Shown here: positions 20,091-32,430 of the stretch, in pieces | Position numbering within the stretch: the stretch's first letter is position 1 | Layout: the number at the start of each line of letters is the position of its first letter | NCBI GenBank assembly: GCA_917880885.1 | Contig: OU862910.1 | Span: 13,962,710 to 14,026,709 of the forward strand | DNA length: 64,000 bases | DNA from: Limnephilus marmoratus | Lineage: Eukaryota; Arthropoda; Insecta; Trichoptera; Limnephilidae | Direction: 5' to 3' | The notes under the pieces: generated by a model | Seen by the model: the letters and a program-made list of their open reading frames with translations, nothing else | Told to the model about the DNA's origin: nothing | The model's database searches: none | Position numbers and translations under genes: made by a program

Positions 20091-20099
20091 TATTTCACT

Positions 20100-20540
20100 A
20101 GCTGGTTCCCAGCATGCGTTGCTATGCCATTTAATAAATAAATTGTTTCTCCTTGCATGTCCTTTCCCATTCGTCAAATCCCCCTTCCACCTCCCCTTCT
20201 TCTCCCGCCTCCCTTTCTCCTCTCGTGTTCCCACTCCGCCTCCTCCACATTCCCTCTCCCCGTTCCCCTTCCACCTCCGCTTCCTCTCCCGCGCCCCTTT
20301 CTCCTCTCGTGTTCCCACTCCGCCTCCTCCACATTCCCTCTCCCCGTTCCCCTCCCCTCCCCCTTCCCGCGAACCCCCTAGCCGAGTTCCCCTCTCCCCT
20401 CTCCCCCCACCCCTCCCCCTCCCCTCTCCTTCATTCCATGCATTCAGTCCCGTTACATTAAGTTTTCAAACAGCTCGCGTGCCACCTATTGCAATTTTTT
20501 TATGCAAATTTCATAATTCCAGAGCTCACCAGTAGTTTTA
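20100..20540 (-). repeat. Repeat family D, pyrimidine-rich on plus strand
   Basis: This is the reverse-orientation counterpart of 14225-14545. A 66-bp segment (CCTCTCGTGTTCCCACTCCG) is repeated at about 20220 and 20307, so the CT-rich core expands by tandem duplication. Frames across it are compositional and not genes. A (GATA)n microsatellite follows at 20651-20686. Confidence 0.65.
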
Positions 20541-20689
20541 TACAAACCTTATCCTGACAGTAACGAACACAACAAAAAATAATTATCCGGTTTGATGCAA
20601 TTGTTCGGAAGTTATGCGCGTACATACATTTCGGCGATTCATTTTTATTTATATAGATAGATAGATAGATAGAAGATAGATAGATTATA

Positions 20690-23600
20690 TTCATTAGCAA
20701 ATTGAAGAAAAAAAATTCTCTAAAATCGTTAAAAATTGATTTCTTTAATTACCTTTATTTCATAATTTAAAACACTAATAAATACAGTAGAATACGTGCA
20801 TGCTAATCATATTTCATAATGCTATAATTGTTCAATTAAGTATTTTGGTCTCAATTCCAAATTTAAATTTCGTATGAAAAGAGGTGCGCAGTCGTTCCTC
20901 TTAATGTAGGTATTTCTTCAAAATCTGTCGGCCTCCACTCAAATTCCACGTTCAAGGTGGTTGTGTTTATTTCCTGCGTTACACTAACTTATTTTTCGTT
21001 TTACTTTTTCATATCTTTTATTATATTAGTAAGGAAAACTTTTTCTTAAACTCACTTTTATGGTTTTTGTACTGGTAATGTATAGATTTATTTCAACCTT
21101 GGCTTTACTAATTTATTTTTGAGGTATTCCCCTTTCTTTATTCAACGTTTCAGACAGTTTTACAATGTCCATCATTAGACCGAAAGCGTAAATTGTTGTG
21201 AAGTGTGTTTATGTATATAGAATTATATATGTATATCATGCTGATACCGTATTGCTCGCGTTAATCCTCTTAGGTCCAATAATTCAGTAAAATTTGTTAG
21301 ATTAATGTGGTTTTCGGCGTTTAGTTTTGGTGGATACCAATAACTGCTAACATTATTGGGATATTGGAATAAATCAAACCAAAAAGTTATTATCTTAATA
21401 CTTATGGCCGTGAAAATCTTAACTCATTTCCAAATTTGCTATAGTTCATAATCATTTCAGGAACTTTGACGTATGTATTCCATAAGTTCGATGGACTCAT
21501 TTTTTTGTCCATTTAAGGCGCTAGGATAACTCCATAGGGATTAATCGCTTACTTTCTTAAATATCCAAAATCATAACTGGTTCCGATCTCGATTAGGGAC
21601 CAACGTTGAAAGTGGTTCGAAATAATATTAAAAAAAAACACCTGGAAGAAGCTGTAACCATCCATTTAGTGAGCACGACACTAATTTAGACTTAATTTAA
21701 CCGGGTTTCGGAAAACCGTATCTTTATAAGGGCAGATAAAATACGCCGATTTAATAATTATTAATTATGAAATACAGTAATTATTATATGATTATTATGT
21801 ATTCTGGTAAAAGCGAGAAAAAATAACAGAAAATTTTGAGAAATGTAAGAGAAAAGGAGTGGAAGAGGCTGGATGGAATTTTTTTTAATTGCTATGGCTA
21901 CACCAAAACTAAACACCAAAAATCATAAATAATTATTCAGAAATACCTATAATAAATAAAATAGGATTAATGTGCACAGCCTGCCCAGAACGGTATCACC
22001 TCTGTATACATAAACAAAACAAATATTCACTTCTTCACTGATGATGAACACTGAAAGATTGTCGGAAACAGTTGTTGAAGAAGAAGGAAGCTCAACACGG
22101 CATAATTACCCAAAAATTATTCAAGATGTCACCATTACACATTACACGTCTGCCCTGATTGATTGATTGATTTTAAACGTTTGCTGAAGAAGTAGGTAGC
22201 TCAACATGGTTCAATACCCCAAAAAATAAATCATCATAATACTTTTCGCCGTAAAAATCTCAATATCACAAGATGTAGCTAATTTGTTCTGTTTCCTCAG
22301 ATATTTGTACGGTTTTAAAATCCGTAATAGTTTACTAAAATACTCTTACCGTGTTTTAATTTTTATGTAAATGGAACATTAAATAGTGTATGGTAAACGG
22401 TTGTTCATTAGTAGCGTTAAATTTTAAACATGTTTATTAGTAAGGGGGTAGATATTTAAGAAACTGGAGGAAAATACCAAGAAAGGAGAGTAAGCCTTTC
22501 ACACAGGCGGCCAAGACTCTTCAAGCTCTATGGTGTACATATTTATTTGCTACTAAGTTATTGAAATGAAAATAAATGTACCTACAAACTTTAAAAAAGA
22601 TAATTTGTTATAGTAAATCAACCCATTTCACAAATATCAATGTATAGTGATCGCTGGTTTAAATTTGTTTCATACCTGTGGAATAGTCCCTTGGACCGAC
22701 CAAACCCAAATCCTATAAATTAGAACATCTAATTTGTAATTTAACATCCACTTTTTATGTCGTTATCAACTATCTACCACATTGTTCTATTTTAGACTAA
22801 AATAAAAACGGACAGGTTCTGTCTGTTTGCTTTTTGTATACAGGCGTCTTTTGCAAAGGGCGGGCGGAGTGGATTTGATTTTTATAAAAATCTACAGTTT
22901 TGTTCCGAGATTGATGACATTTTACACAATTAACCATCAAAACATGAGGAAGATCACTTTCTAAATCTTGTTTCTAAAAATGGGATAATGCCGGGGACTC
23001 CAGCAAGTGTTCTTTCTTACCTAACTAGATTTTTGGGTTTATTTTTTTCTAGTCAGTTTACATCTTTTTTATGTAACATATATATTTAAAAACTAATCAT
23101 TATAGTGCTTACTATGTGTGACATTGATATTAGCGAATACTAAACTGCTTTGTAAGTATTCTGGGAATCTTATCATTTTAAGGCATGGGTGTAAAATAAA
23201 TAGAATTTTTTCAAGTCAAATCTTCTAGTCGATATGCTGTTAATAACATAAATTGGTCCCTCAGATAAACCTACGTTTTATTTTAATTTTAAATTGATTT
23301 TTTTTAAATATTACAAGGGAAATTTTTTCCAAATATTTGTCAAAGTAAGAAACCCTTTTTCCAAAAGAAACTACAGATTACGTATTATTATATATATCAT
23401 TTAAGGTTGTCCTCTGACCGTAAGTAGCTCGTCCCGTAATTAAAATCATTAATTTTATTTAACTGACTCACAAAAAGGGACAGTGATCACAATATTAATA
23501 AATGGCTACCTTCCATTAGTCACGCAGAAGCGTGATAAACCCTTTTGCCCCTCATTAATTCACACATTCAAATTGGGTGAAAACTAATAAAGATGCCTGC

Positions 23601-23960
23601 AAAGCTTCCATAACGATTAATAAAAGGGACATAACTAATAAGATAAGACCGATACGTCACTAAGCATGAATGTAAGCGTATTAACGGAGTTAATTACAAA
23701 TTGCAGTGCAATGTCCGATCAATTTTGTTAAAAGTTAAATCTGTTTCTTTCGACCAGTGAAAGCATCGCGTTTAATTAATATATTAGATCCTTACATATG
23801 AAATTGGCGTTTAGCCGTACTGGCAACTTTGATCTCAAATATCTTCTCTTTGGTTGGGAATTCCAAATTCAAATTTATACAGCTATTTACTCATGTATTT
23901 GTGTTTCGAAAATTATAATTTATTTGTTTTTTCCTTAATTGTTTTTTTTCTTTGCGTCAC
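20690..23960. other. Long AT-rich stretch without a gene
   Basis: No coding match was seen. Segments around 21130-21430, 22020-22270 and 26140-26320 share vague similarity (words such as TTTCAGACAG / TTTCAGTCAG and CTTATGGCCGTGAAAATC / CTTTTCGCCGTAAAAATC), perhaps an ancient repeat, but I cannot define its ends. Confidence 0.4.
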
Positions 23961-24115
23961 TTAGGGTGGGTTTCTTGATTTACCGAGAATGCTAAATGCA
24001 ATGCTAATTGTATAAGTAAACGATCGAAATTTAAAAATTTCTATGCATTTGACCGTTTACTTTTACAATTTGCATTGCATTTAGCATTCTCGGTAAATGA
24101 AGAAACCCCCATTAG
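23961..24115. mobile_element. 150-bp palindromic MITE
   Basis: The left arm TTAGGGTGGGTTTCTTGATT (23961-23980) pairs with the right arm ending CCCCCATTAG near 24115, and pairing continues through ACCGAGAATGCTAAATGCA and AAGTAAACG to a centre at about 24038. Arms are about 65 bp with few mismatches. It abuts the mariner coding remnant and probably destroyed that element's left terminus. Confidence 0.8.
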
Positions 24116-24123
24116 TTTACAAA

Positions 24124-24743
24124 ATGGAAAACTTGAAATATCGCGTTATTTACGAGTACGAGTTCCACTGTGGCACCAGTACTGCAGAAACGGCTCGAAG
24201 GATTAATGATGTGTATGGTGATGGTGCCACAAAAGAAAACACAGTGCGTTTTTGGTTCCAACGTTTTCGTTCTGGAAATTTCGACCTGCAGAACAAACCC
24301 CGTGGACGGCCGGAGACCAAAGTTGATAATGAAGAATTGAAGGCTATTGTGGAAGCAAATCCATCGCAAACCACGTCTGAGTTGGCTGCAGGCTGCGGTG
24401 TTAGTGATAAAACTGTTTTAATATACTTGAAGCAAATTCGGAAGGTGAAAAAGCTTGAAAGGTGGGTACCTCATTAACAAACGCGCGTTAGAACGCTAGA
24501 CTACACACTGCACAACAGACGGCTACCAAATTAGAGGAGCTTCAATTGGAATGTCTAAGACATCCACCGTACTCTCCGAACCTTGCCCCAACAGATTACC
24601 ATTTTTTTCGAAATTTGGATAACTTCTTGCAAGGGAAAAATTTAACTCCGATGGGGCCAGTCCAAACCTCCTTCAAAGATTTTATTGATTCCCGTCCGAA
24701 TCGTTTTTTTAGTAAAGGGATCGATGAACTACCTATGAGATGA
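24124..24743 (+). pseudogene. Internally deleted mariner transposase
   Basis: The first frame (24124-24477) begins M-E-N-L-K-Y-R and carries the paired helix-turn-helix DNA-binding region of mariner transposases, including VRFWFQRFRSGNFDL, the AT-hook-like GRP motif (KPRGRP) and TTSELAAGCGVSDKTVLIYL, ending at the family motif W-V-P-H. The catalytic centre is missing. Coding resumes at about 24530 with QLECLRHPPYSPNLAPTDYH, which contains the third catalytic aspartate and the C-terminal end (NFLQGK). About half of the usual 340-350 residues are absent, with stops at the junction. It is a dead, MITE-like deletion derivative. Confidence 0.85.
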
Positions 24744-24799
24744 CAAAAGTGCATAGATAGCAATGGTACATACTTTGATTAAATAAATATATTATATTA

Positions 24800-25555
24800 A
24801 AAAAAATCGACTTTATGTTCCTCCCATACAAAACGCCAAATTAAATAGATAACTATATTGTACTATTACAACTATCGTGAAGAATGCCAGATGATATGAT
24901 ACCAATACTTATGACAATGTGGGTTCCTCATGAATGACTGAGGACGACGCGGACTAACTGCGTGAAAGAACGTTGGAACAGGGTGGAAATGAGCGGAGAC
25001 TGGAAATGATAGGCTTAGGATGAATTGTTTCACAGAATTCGGACGATTCACCAAATTTCGAAGTTAATTTTCAAGTTATATAAAGTTTTCTTATCATGGC
25101 CCATGTGTAACTTCAAATTCATCGAAACAACTGGCCATAAGGGTGGAATCCAGTGGAGATCATTTTTGTGGAGGAAGTTCCAAAGTGGAAGTAAAACGTT
25201 TTTGATGACGGTGATATTAACAGCTAAAGTTATTAGTTTTCACTTTATAAGTGCGTTGAAGACTGTCAGTCCAGTACAATACGCGAGATACTGCCCACCA
25301 CCATCGCGAGAATATTCCAAAATATATTCAGCGCATACAAACATGAAATTATCATAATTATGTATCTTTTTATTGGAACACTACTTCGCGGAACATTTTT
25401 CACTCGAAATATATTTACGTAAGCCAAAATGACGATTACCAAACGTCCTACGTCCATCGTATGGAGGCCGTTGTTGATAAGACGCTACAACAATGCACAT
25501 AATGGTAGGTCACTAAATTCTTAGTAAAAACGTGAGTCGGACTATTAAGGTGTTA
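24800..25555. other. Region without recognisable features
   Basis: Short frames at 25025-25357 and on the other strand show no domain. Nothing else was seen. Confidence 0.4.
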
Positions 25556-25790
25556 CAAATTAGGGTAGGTAATCCTTGGGTCTTTTTTGCGTGGGGGATC
25601 GGGGACCACTGGGCTCGGTGCAACTTTTTGGCTGTAAATAACTGGCCGGCTTGAGGAATCTGGCTTCTGGAGCAACGACCTCCTCCGGCCTCTGACCTCG
25701 CAAGGTCGCCGCTTACTGCCCTGTTGCTTGCTTCGTTCTCCATACAAGGAGGCAGTGGCGCAATCTCAATTCCGTATTCGAATCCCATTT
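25556..25790 (-). other. GC-rich patch, unassigned
   Basis: A GC-rich block in AT-rich surroundings, open on the minus strand for 91 codons (25788-25513) but without a domain I know. The minus-strand start GGGATTCGAATACGG resembles a tRNA T-arm word in reverse, but no tRNA fold is visible. It could be a retroelement 5' region or a non-coding exon. Confidence 0.3.
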
Positions 25791-26640
25791 AAAATCTGCC
25801 ATTTTGTTCTCAAGTGTCTGTATGTAGAAGAATGGTGTATTTGCTTTATAATATTCGTTAAATGGTCCAGACTCATAATGAAAATTTAAAATTATCGTTG
25901 TGAATGTTAATAACGAAATCGTAGAGAAAGTTTAGGTATAGCTTTTTAAACGGAGAAATCACTCACAAGTATTTTATCTTTACCATTTGGGTGACTTTCA
26001 TTCCTATGATAGATCTAAATCTGGTAAAACTTTATTTGCCTAAAACTTTTCTGTCCTGTTTTTATTTTCTTTAATGACTGGTAGGATACAATGGTCAGAT
26101 ATAGATGTTCGAATTATCGTGACTATTTTTATTTTACTGTACCGAATTGTGCTTTCTCCTTCTTTATCCAATATTTCAGTCAGCGTTACATCCATAATCA
26201 GGACAGGTGTGTACAAAAACCTTCGAACCTAAAAAAGCAAAAAGCGCCACATGGCGTAATAACCCTAAATTATTAACATGATTTTAATATCTTTGGCCTG
26301 GAACATCTCAAATCATAACAATACAGTGTGTCAGTTTTAGGGCTAAATTCAATCCCATAATTTGGCATACGCCACCCACTCAAATTATGTGGCAGTCCCT
26401 TTCCACAAGAATCAAAACCTTGGTTTTCTTTGAACAATACTATTTTTTGGTTTAGAAAGCTATAAATTTTCTCGTCGATCTATCTCTTCAATAATCATAG
26501 TTTTATATTTTCATCATCAAACTAACCGCATGCTAGCATTGTATTTGCAGAATCAATGCATGAAAAAGTGCTTTTAAACGTCCTATTTATGTGCTGTAGT
26601 CGAAATTTTTTCTAATGCTTCTAATATTCACTAATTAAGT
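25791..26640. other. AT-rich stretch without recognisable features
   Basis: Nothing supported. Confidence 0.4.
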
Positions 26641-27010
26641 CAATCTTGCTGCCGGTCTACATCGAGACAAGTCAAAGCCTACCAAGAGCGTAGTATCTAC
26701 AATCCTCAGCCGGTTGAGCTGGCTACCCGCTACGCCACTCAGGGAAACCCTCAACCTGAAGTACCTTCCACATTCTATCTACCTGGTTGTTTTGGCCTCT
26801 TTACCTTGACGCCTCTCGGGCGACGCGCGACGCGACACCGAATTCCATCATTGGCGCCCGGTAATCTGAGCCAAGAGTGTATAACAGCCAGCTGCGACCT
26901 GTCCAACGTCCAATGTCCACCGTCCACACTGTCCACAGTACATTGTATAGGATATGGCGTAGTTATTCACCACGGTGCCGGTGCAGTGAAATAAGAAAGC
27001 ACAGCTCCGG
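26641..27010. other. GC-rich patch, unassigned
   Basis: A GC-richer block (for example GGGCGACGCGCGACGCGACA at about 26818) with short frames on both strands. No protein family is recognisable. Its composition differs from the flanks like the patch at 25556-25790. Confidence 0.3.
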
Positions 27011-27794
27011 TTTAACACCCGATTGTAGTACCTGCCCACCCAAAAACGAATATCTCCATAATTTATTGTTCTGAATTTAAGTAAGGAAATAAGATCAAGT
27101 CCATAAATTTTTAACATTTGACTTTTTTAAGAAACATCTTGAAGATGTGTGTGAAAACCGTGCACTCTAGTATGATTTCAATAATTAAATAATTAATATT
27201 AATGAGTAGCTACTCGTAAAGGGATTAAAAAAATATTTCTTTGTTTCGACCTTTTTTATCCAATTATTATTATTATTTTTATGTACCAAACGATAATTTA
27301 AAGATAAAACAGAAAATTGATTAAAATGCGCAATATTTTATTACCTATTTACATTGTGTCTTAATTACTTAATTACTCAATTTGTGAGGCTCGTACGGGT
27401 ACCGCCGCACAGTGATTCGTTTTATACATGCTAGACGATAAAAACTACTGATGATTAAATTATTTGTAACCCTATATTGAGGTGTAGTCAATATTAATTT
27501 TATGAAAATTAGTGTTAAAAATGATGATTTTTTTTTTCTTATCGTTTTTTTTATTTTTATATTTTTTAAATATTGTGTTAATTATGAGGTTTATAATAAA
27601 ACAGTTATTCGTAAAAAGTAAAAAAAAATGTGTATTTTGAATGTAATAAATTGCTTAAATTACGGCCCATTTTCTGCTTATATTCAAAGATATTAAGCCT
27701 TATTTGGTTTTTCAACTTTTTTTCACCACTTGCACTGAGCTTATCAAGTTCAAATGTACTTAAAATTTTGTTAAACATTCCCTCAAGCTTTTCT

Positions 27795-27795
<1 letters not shown>
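27011..27795. other. AT-rich stretch without recognisable features
   Basis: Nothing supported; it ends in a T-rich tract at 27795-27825. Confidence 0.4.
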
Positions 27796-27825
<30 letters not shown>

Positions 27826-27960
27826 TTTGAATTTTATTTTAGTAATTTGTACATTTAAGTTTACAAATTTCTAATTGATTATAATATTTCATATTGCAGT
27901 TTTTTTTTTTTTTTTTTTTTTTTTTAATTATAATATTTTAAATTCACAAAATTTTTGAAA

Positions 27961-30824
27961 TCACAAAATTTTTTGTTTTTGTTTTATGTAGCTCCTACAA
28001 TCCATCTTGAACTTTTTAATTGGTGAGGACTTGAGAGTTTCTGGTAGTGTGTTATATAACTTAATTCCTTTGTATAGCAGACTGTTTTGCGTATTCGTTT
28101 TGTCCTTTTTGTTTAATCTTATTTCCTTGCAAGTCCTCGTGTAATGTCTGTGAATGTCCATAATGTATACGATTTTATTTGTGAAGTATTTTGGTAACAT
28201 GTTGTTTAATATTTTGTGAATAAATATCAACGTGTTGAAGGTCAGTATTTGTTTCACTGTTAACCAATTAAGTTCCTTTAGCATTTTAATTATTTTTGAA
28301 AATCTATTTCTTCGGAGTATTATTCGCATTGCTCTGTTTTGGAGAATTTGAAATTTATTCTGTTCTCTTTCATTACAAAGGAAAAGGATACTTGAACAGT
28401 AGTTGAAGTGTGGAGCAATAATTGAATTGTAAATGGTGATGGCGGTTTTTCTGGAAATTTTAGGCCGAATTCTTCCCAAAAAGATATCTTTTTGCCAATT
28501 TTCTTGTGGGTATATTCGGCATGTCTATTGAAGTTTAGTTTGGAATCTAATATGACTCCTAAGTATTTCATTTCAGAAACATTTTCAATAATTTCACCAT
28601 CAATTTTAATTTTGCTTTCACTGGATGTCTTCTTATATCCAATCACCATACATTTTGTTTTTTTTGTATTTAATTTAAGCTTATTTATTTTTAGCCATCT
28701 TGATTCATCATCTAGTTCATTATTTAAAATATTTATTAGTTCTTCATAGTTATCACCAATTAAGTATATAAGTGTATCATCGGCAAAAAGTCGTACTTTG
28801 CATTTTGAAAATATTTTCACCATGTCATTAATATAGAGTATGAACAATAGGGGTCCAAGGACCGATCCCTGTGGTACTCCTAATTTATTTTCCATTGGTT
28901 TTGAGAATTGATTATTTATTTTTGTTACCTGTTTTCTGTCTTTCAAATACTCTTCTATTAATTTAATGGCTATAGATGAGAAACCAATTTCTTTAAGTTT
29001 TCTTATTAAGATTTCTCGATCTATAATTTCGAATGCCCTTTGAAAGTCTAAAAATATTGCTAAGATAAATTTATTACTATTCATTCCTTCCTTCCATTCT
29101 TCGACAATTACGTTTAATGCTGTTTCACACGAGTTATTAGATCTGAATCCTGATTGCTCTTGGCATAGAATATTGTGTTTATCTAGGTATTGTAAAATTT
29201 GTTCTTTTATTATCACTTCAAGAATCTGCTCATATTTTGGTAAGGTGTTGATTGGTCGAAATTCTTCACATTTTCTGGTATTTTTAACCTTCGGAACCGG
29301 TATAATGGTAGATTGTTTCCATGACTGTGGAAATTTTCCATCTTCAATCGTCTCATTAATAATATTTAATAGTGTAGATCCAATTACTGGAAAAGCATCC
29401 CTTATTATACTAATAGTTAATCCATCTGAACTATTCTTTGATTTAATTTCAGTTAAGACTTTAAATAAATATTCTGCATTTATTCTTCTGAAGACCAATA
29501 ATTCTTTGTTTGAGTCGTTATTTTCATTTATGGGGTTAGCAACAATGTTGGGTATTAATTTGTTGATTTGAGTGATGCTTTCAATAAAATATTTATTAAA
29601 GCTATTAGCCATGTTTTCTTCGTTTATCTCTTTTGGGAAGTTTACAATTTTTATGTCGTCTTTGTTTTCGCCATGTACTAATTCTTTTATGCTTTTCCAA
29701 ATTTTTTTGGGATCCCCTTCTTCTGAGTTAATTTTATTTTTTATGTACTCATTATGCGTTCTTTTTATGTCTTTGGAGTATTCGTTTCTCGCTTTTTTGT
29801 AGTTATCCCAATCCATAGTATTATTAGTAAGGCGTGCTCTTTTGTAAAATGTATCTCTATCGTGCTGCATTTTGCGTAGTTCTTTTGTGTACCACTTATT
29901 ATTATTTATTTTATGTATCTTCTGTTCTGGGACTACTTCATCAATAGATTTTTTTAAGTTTAATATCATCTGGTCCGCTTTTTTGTTATATTCCATTTGA
30001 TTTATTTCATTCCAATTAATAGCCTCCAAGGTCTGAATGAAAATTTCTTTATCATATTTTTTGTAATTTTTAAAAGTTATTACTTTTGTTTCTTTGCTGG
30101 AGTTGTATTTTTCTCTGTCATTTAATAGAATCTGAATGATGTTATGGTCGGTAATTTTAGGATTATCTAGTATATTAATATTTAAGTTGAATTTATTTGA
30201 GATTACAAGATCAATCACTGTTTTCGAGGTTTTGGTAATTCGTGTAAAATCTTTAACCAGTTGTTTCATCCCTGCAGCTTGAATAATATATTTCAATTTT
30301 TTTGAGTATATGCCTGCCTTTGCTTTGACATTTATATTAAAATCTCCAGCTATAATGTTTACATTTTCGTCTTGTAAATTTTCCATACACCATTTTTGAA
30401 AATATGTTAAAAAGTCGCACTTACTTGTGTTTGGCGATCTATAAATAACAGTATATGTACCTTTCTTGTTTCCTGTTTTAATGGTGATGGCTAAGATCCA
30501 ACAAAGTTTTTCAATTTGCTGATTTGATATTACTTCATACGGGTATTTCTTACTTAAGAGAATCATCACTCCTCCTGTGTGTCGACTATGTGAGTTACAA
30601 CGGATGGTATTATAATTTTCAAATTTTATTTCATTATCTTGAATATCTTCTGTCACATGTGTTTCGCTCATCATTAGCATAAATGGTTTCTTCTCTTCTA
30701 AAAGTATTTGGACCTCTTCGTAATGTGCAATGATGCTTTGTACATTTAGGTATATTATTTCATTTTTCTCGTAAACTTTTTTTATAAAAAAGAGATCCTG
30801 CTCCTTTTCGCTTCCAATTTTCGT
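27961..30824 (-). pseudogene. LINE ORF2: endonuclease and reverse transcriptase, one frameshift
   Basis: The main frame runs from about 30824 to 28320 and the last part is in another frame, 28490-27961. The apurinic-type endonuclease starts with YLNVQSI (about 30735), then SETHV, MYRSP-like VIYRSPNTS, GDFNINV and the TDHN box. Reverse transcriptase motifs include FRPINTLP, the catalytic aspartate in FLDFQRAFEIID, GVPQGSVLGPLLFILYINDM and FADD (28776-28787). The C-terminal frame (SIIAPHFNYCSSI..., LYNTLPETLKSS) is the jockey-type tail. The frameshift lies at an A5 run on the plus strand (28478-28482), consistent with loss of one base. No ATG precedes the conserved NVQSI motif: the first in-frame ATG, at 30686-30680, is inside the endonuclease. 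ORF2 must therefore be entered from ORF1 or by non-AUG initiation. Confidence 0.85.
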
Positions 30825-32047
30825 TTATAAATCGGGCATTCTCTGCTCATGGCTGAGTGACTACTATTTATTTTTAAACCTAATCTGTTATTTGTCATAA
30901 TACAATTTACACACTGAATATTTTCATCGGTGCACTCTTTTAAATCGTGATGTTTGGCGCATTTTGGGCAAGATTTTAGGTTTCTGCAATCTACAGCCTT
31001 ATGATTAAAACCATTACATTTAAAACATCTCATGATATTTAAATTGTCAAAGACCCTGCATCGGTCCCATCCGATATTTATTTTTTGTTCCTTTAACATC
31101 TTGTTGTATGTCTTTCCATCAACATCAGCATATACGGTGTAGCTGGTTTGATTTCTTATATTTTTTGTTTCTTTTACAAATGTTACTTTTATTTTGGCGT
31201 TTTCTTCAAAAATAAATTCATTTTGTCGTTTTATTTTTATTTCTATCTCTTCAAAAGAATATTTTTCAGTTAAGCCAATAATTTTAACAGATGGTTTTTT
31301 TTCTTGTGGGATTTTCACATCATATTTGTCTCCTATCAGTCCAGTCACCTCATCCTGAATTTTTTTTATATCGGTGGAATTTTTGAATTCCATTATTACC
31401 CCTCCATCCTTAAAATTTCTCATTCCAGTTACTCCAAAGTTTACTGGATCAATATTTCCTTTAATTTCGTTTTTTGTTTCAATATTTTCTTGATTTTTCT
31501 TTTTTGGTTTTATGATTACAATCGGCTCATGTTTTTTTACCTTTTCCGCATAAGTTTCAGGTACTATTATTTTTCTTATGTCTTTTTTAATTTCTTCATT
31601 TTTTGTGTTCATATTATTGAAAAGCGATTTATTTTCCTGCATTATTTTTTTCATTTCATTAAAATTATGGGTAACTATTTTTGTGAGTGGTCGGAGAATT
31701 TTTAATTCGCCCTTCATTTCATTATTTTCTGCCACTAAATGAGCTATAATGTTAAATAAATTATCCATTCCTTCATTAATTTTTTCTTTTTGGCCCATGG
31801 AAATTTTTCCTTTACTTTCTGAGAGGGTTGTCTTCATGGAATTAATTATGATTCTCGAGTTAGTAAGTGCGTTACTCACTTGATTTGTCTCTATCAATAT
31901 AGACTTTTCTTCGTCATCATTTATATTATTTTCCGAATCAGACGATAAATTATCGTCCTCTTGTTCAGTTGGGGATCTTGGGGTCATAAAAGATTTCGTG
32001 AACGGGTCCGAATTTTTTACTCTGGGTGTTTTATTTCCCTTTTCCAT
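30782..32047 (-). CDS. LINE ORF1: Gag-like nucleic-acid-binding protein
   Basis: The frame has 421 codons without internal stops. The N-terminal half is acidic, then lysine-rich and probably coiled coil (about residues 60-180). A region resembling an RRM/PRE-type fold (about 200-310) precedes a C-terminal cysteine cluster with three zinc-knuckle-like motifs: CFKCNGFNHKAVDC, CPKCAKHHDLKEC and a longer one starting CVNC and ending MSREC. This layout is typical of jockey/I-type ORF1 proteins that coat the element RNA. The start is the first Met after the 5' UTR (M-E-K-G-N-K). The stop TAA (30784-30782) directly follows a TTTTTTA heptamer in frame with ORF2 at -1. Confidence 0.85.
   Translation of the reverse strand: MEKGNKTPRVKNSDPFTKSFMTPRSPTEQEDDNLSSDSENNINDDEEKSILIETNQVSNALTNSRIIINSMKTTLSESKGKISMGQKEKINEGMDNLFNIIAHLVAENNEMKGELKILRPLTKIVTHNFNEMKKIMQENKSLFNNMNTKNEEIKKDIRKIIVPETYAEKVKKHEPIVIIKPKKKNQENIETKNEIKGNIDPVNFGVTGMRNFKDGGVIMEFKNSTDIKKIQDEVTGLIGDKYDVKIPQEKKPSVKIIGLTEKYSFEEIEIKIKRQNEFIFEENAKIKVTFVKETKNIRNQTSYTVYADVDGKTYNKMLKEQKINIGWDRCRVFDNLNIMRCFKCNGFNHKAVDCRNLKSCPKCAKHHDLKECTDENIQCVNCIMTNNRLGLKINSSHSAMSRECPIYKRKLEAKRSRISFL
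30785..30791 (-). promoter_or_regulatory. Candidate -1 ribosomal frameshift heptamer at the ORF1/ORF2 junction
   Basis: On the minus strand the last ORF1 codons read TCT TTT TTA TAA. The seven bases T TTT TTA match the X XXY YYZ rule in the ORF1 frame and are the heptamer used by HIV-1. A slip of -1 leads straight into ATA AAA AAA GTT, the open ORF2 frame. No clear downstream pseudoknot is visible. Confidence 0.5.
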
Positions 32048-32430
32048 TTTTCAAATTCAAATAACTTTAATAAATAAATAATTTTATATATCCACTGCCA
32101 TCTGTTAATGAATATCGGTAGGTAGTATTTCTTTAAATTGTTGTATTTACCGCCATCTATTGTCGACTAGAGTAAAGTATTAATTTATTTTTGATTAACT
32201 TTTTGTCTATGGCTTCAAATGACACTTGTCTTCAGACTTCGAATTCAAATTCAAATTCAAATTTAAATGGTTTCAAATTCAAAAATTCAAATATTACTCA
32301 CTTGTCATGCTAATTTCAGGATTTTGTTTTTAAACTCACTGTTATAATATATCTGTTCTCACTGTGATTATTTTAAAATTGGAAAACGATCCACTTTTTT
32401 AATGTGATACACTTAGTTTTTGTGTGAAAA

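Larger units (their letters stand above)
27796..32430 (-). mobile_element. Nearly complete jockey-type LINE
   Basis: Reading on the minus strand, the order is a 5' UTR (about 32430-32048), ORF1 (32047-30782), ORF2 (from about 30785 to 27961 with one frameshift), a short 3' UTR, and a poly(A) tail seen as the T run at 27900-27925. A second T run at 27795-27825 could be an alternative 3' end or an older insertion's tail. The 5' boundary is uncertain. The coding order Gag-like protein with CCHC knuckles, then endonuclease plus reverse transcriptase without RNase H, fits the jockey clade. Confidence 0.85.

Noticed and set aside
19951..20535. 194-codon Ser/Pro-rich frame
   Set aside because: It crosses the boundary from a SINE copy into the CT-rich core of repeat family D and is built of a 66-bp duplication; not a gene.
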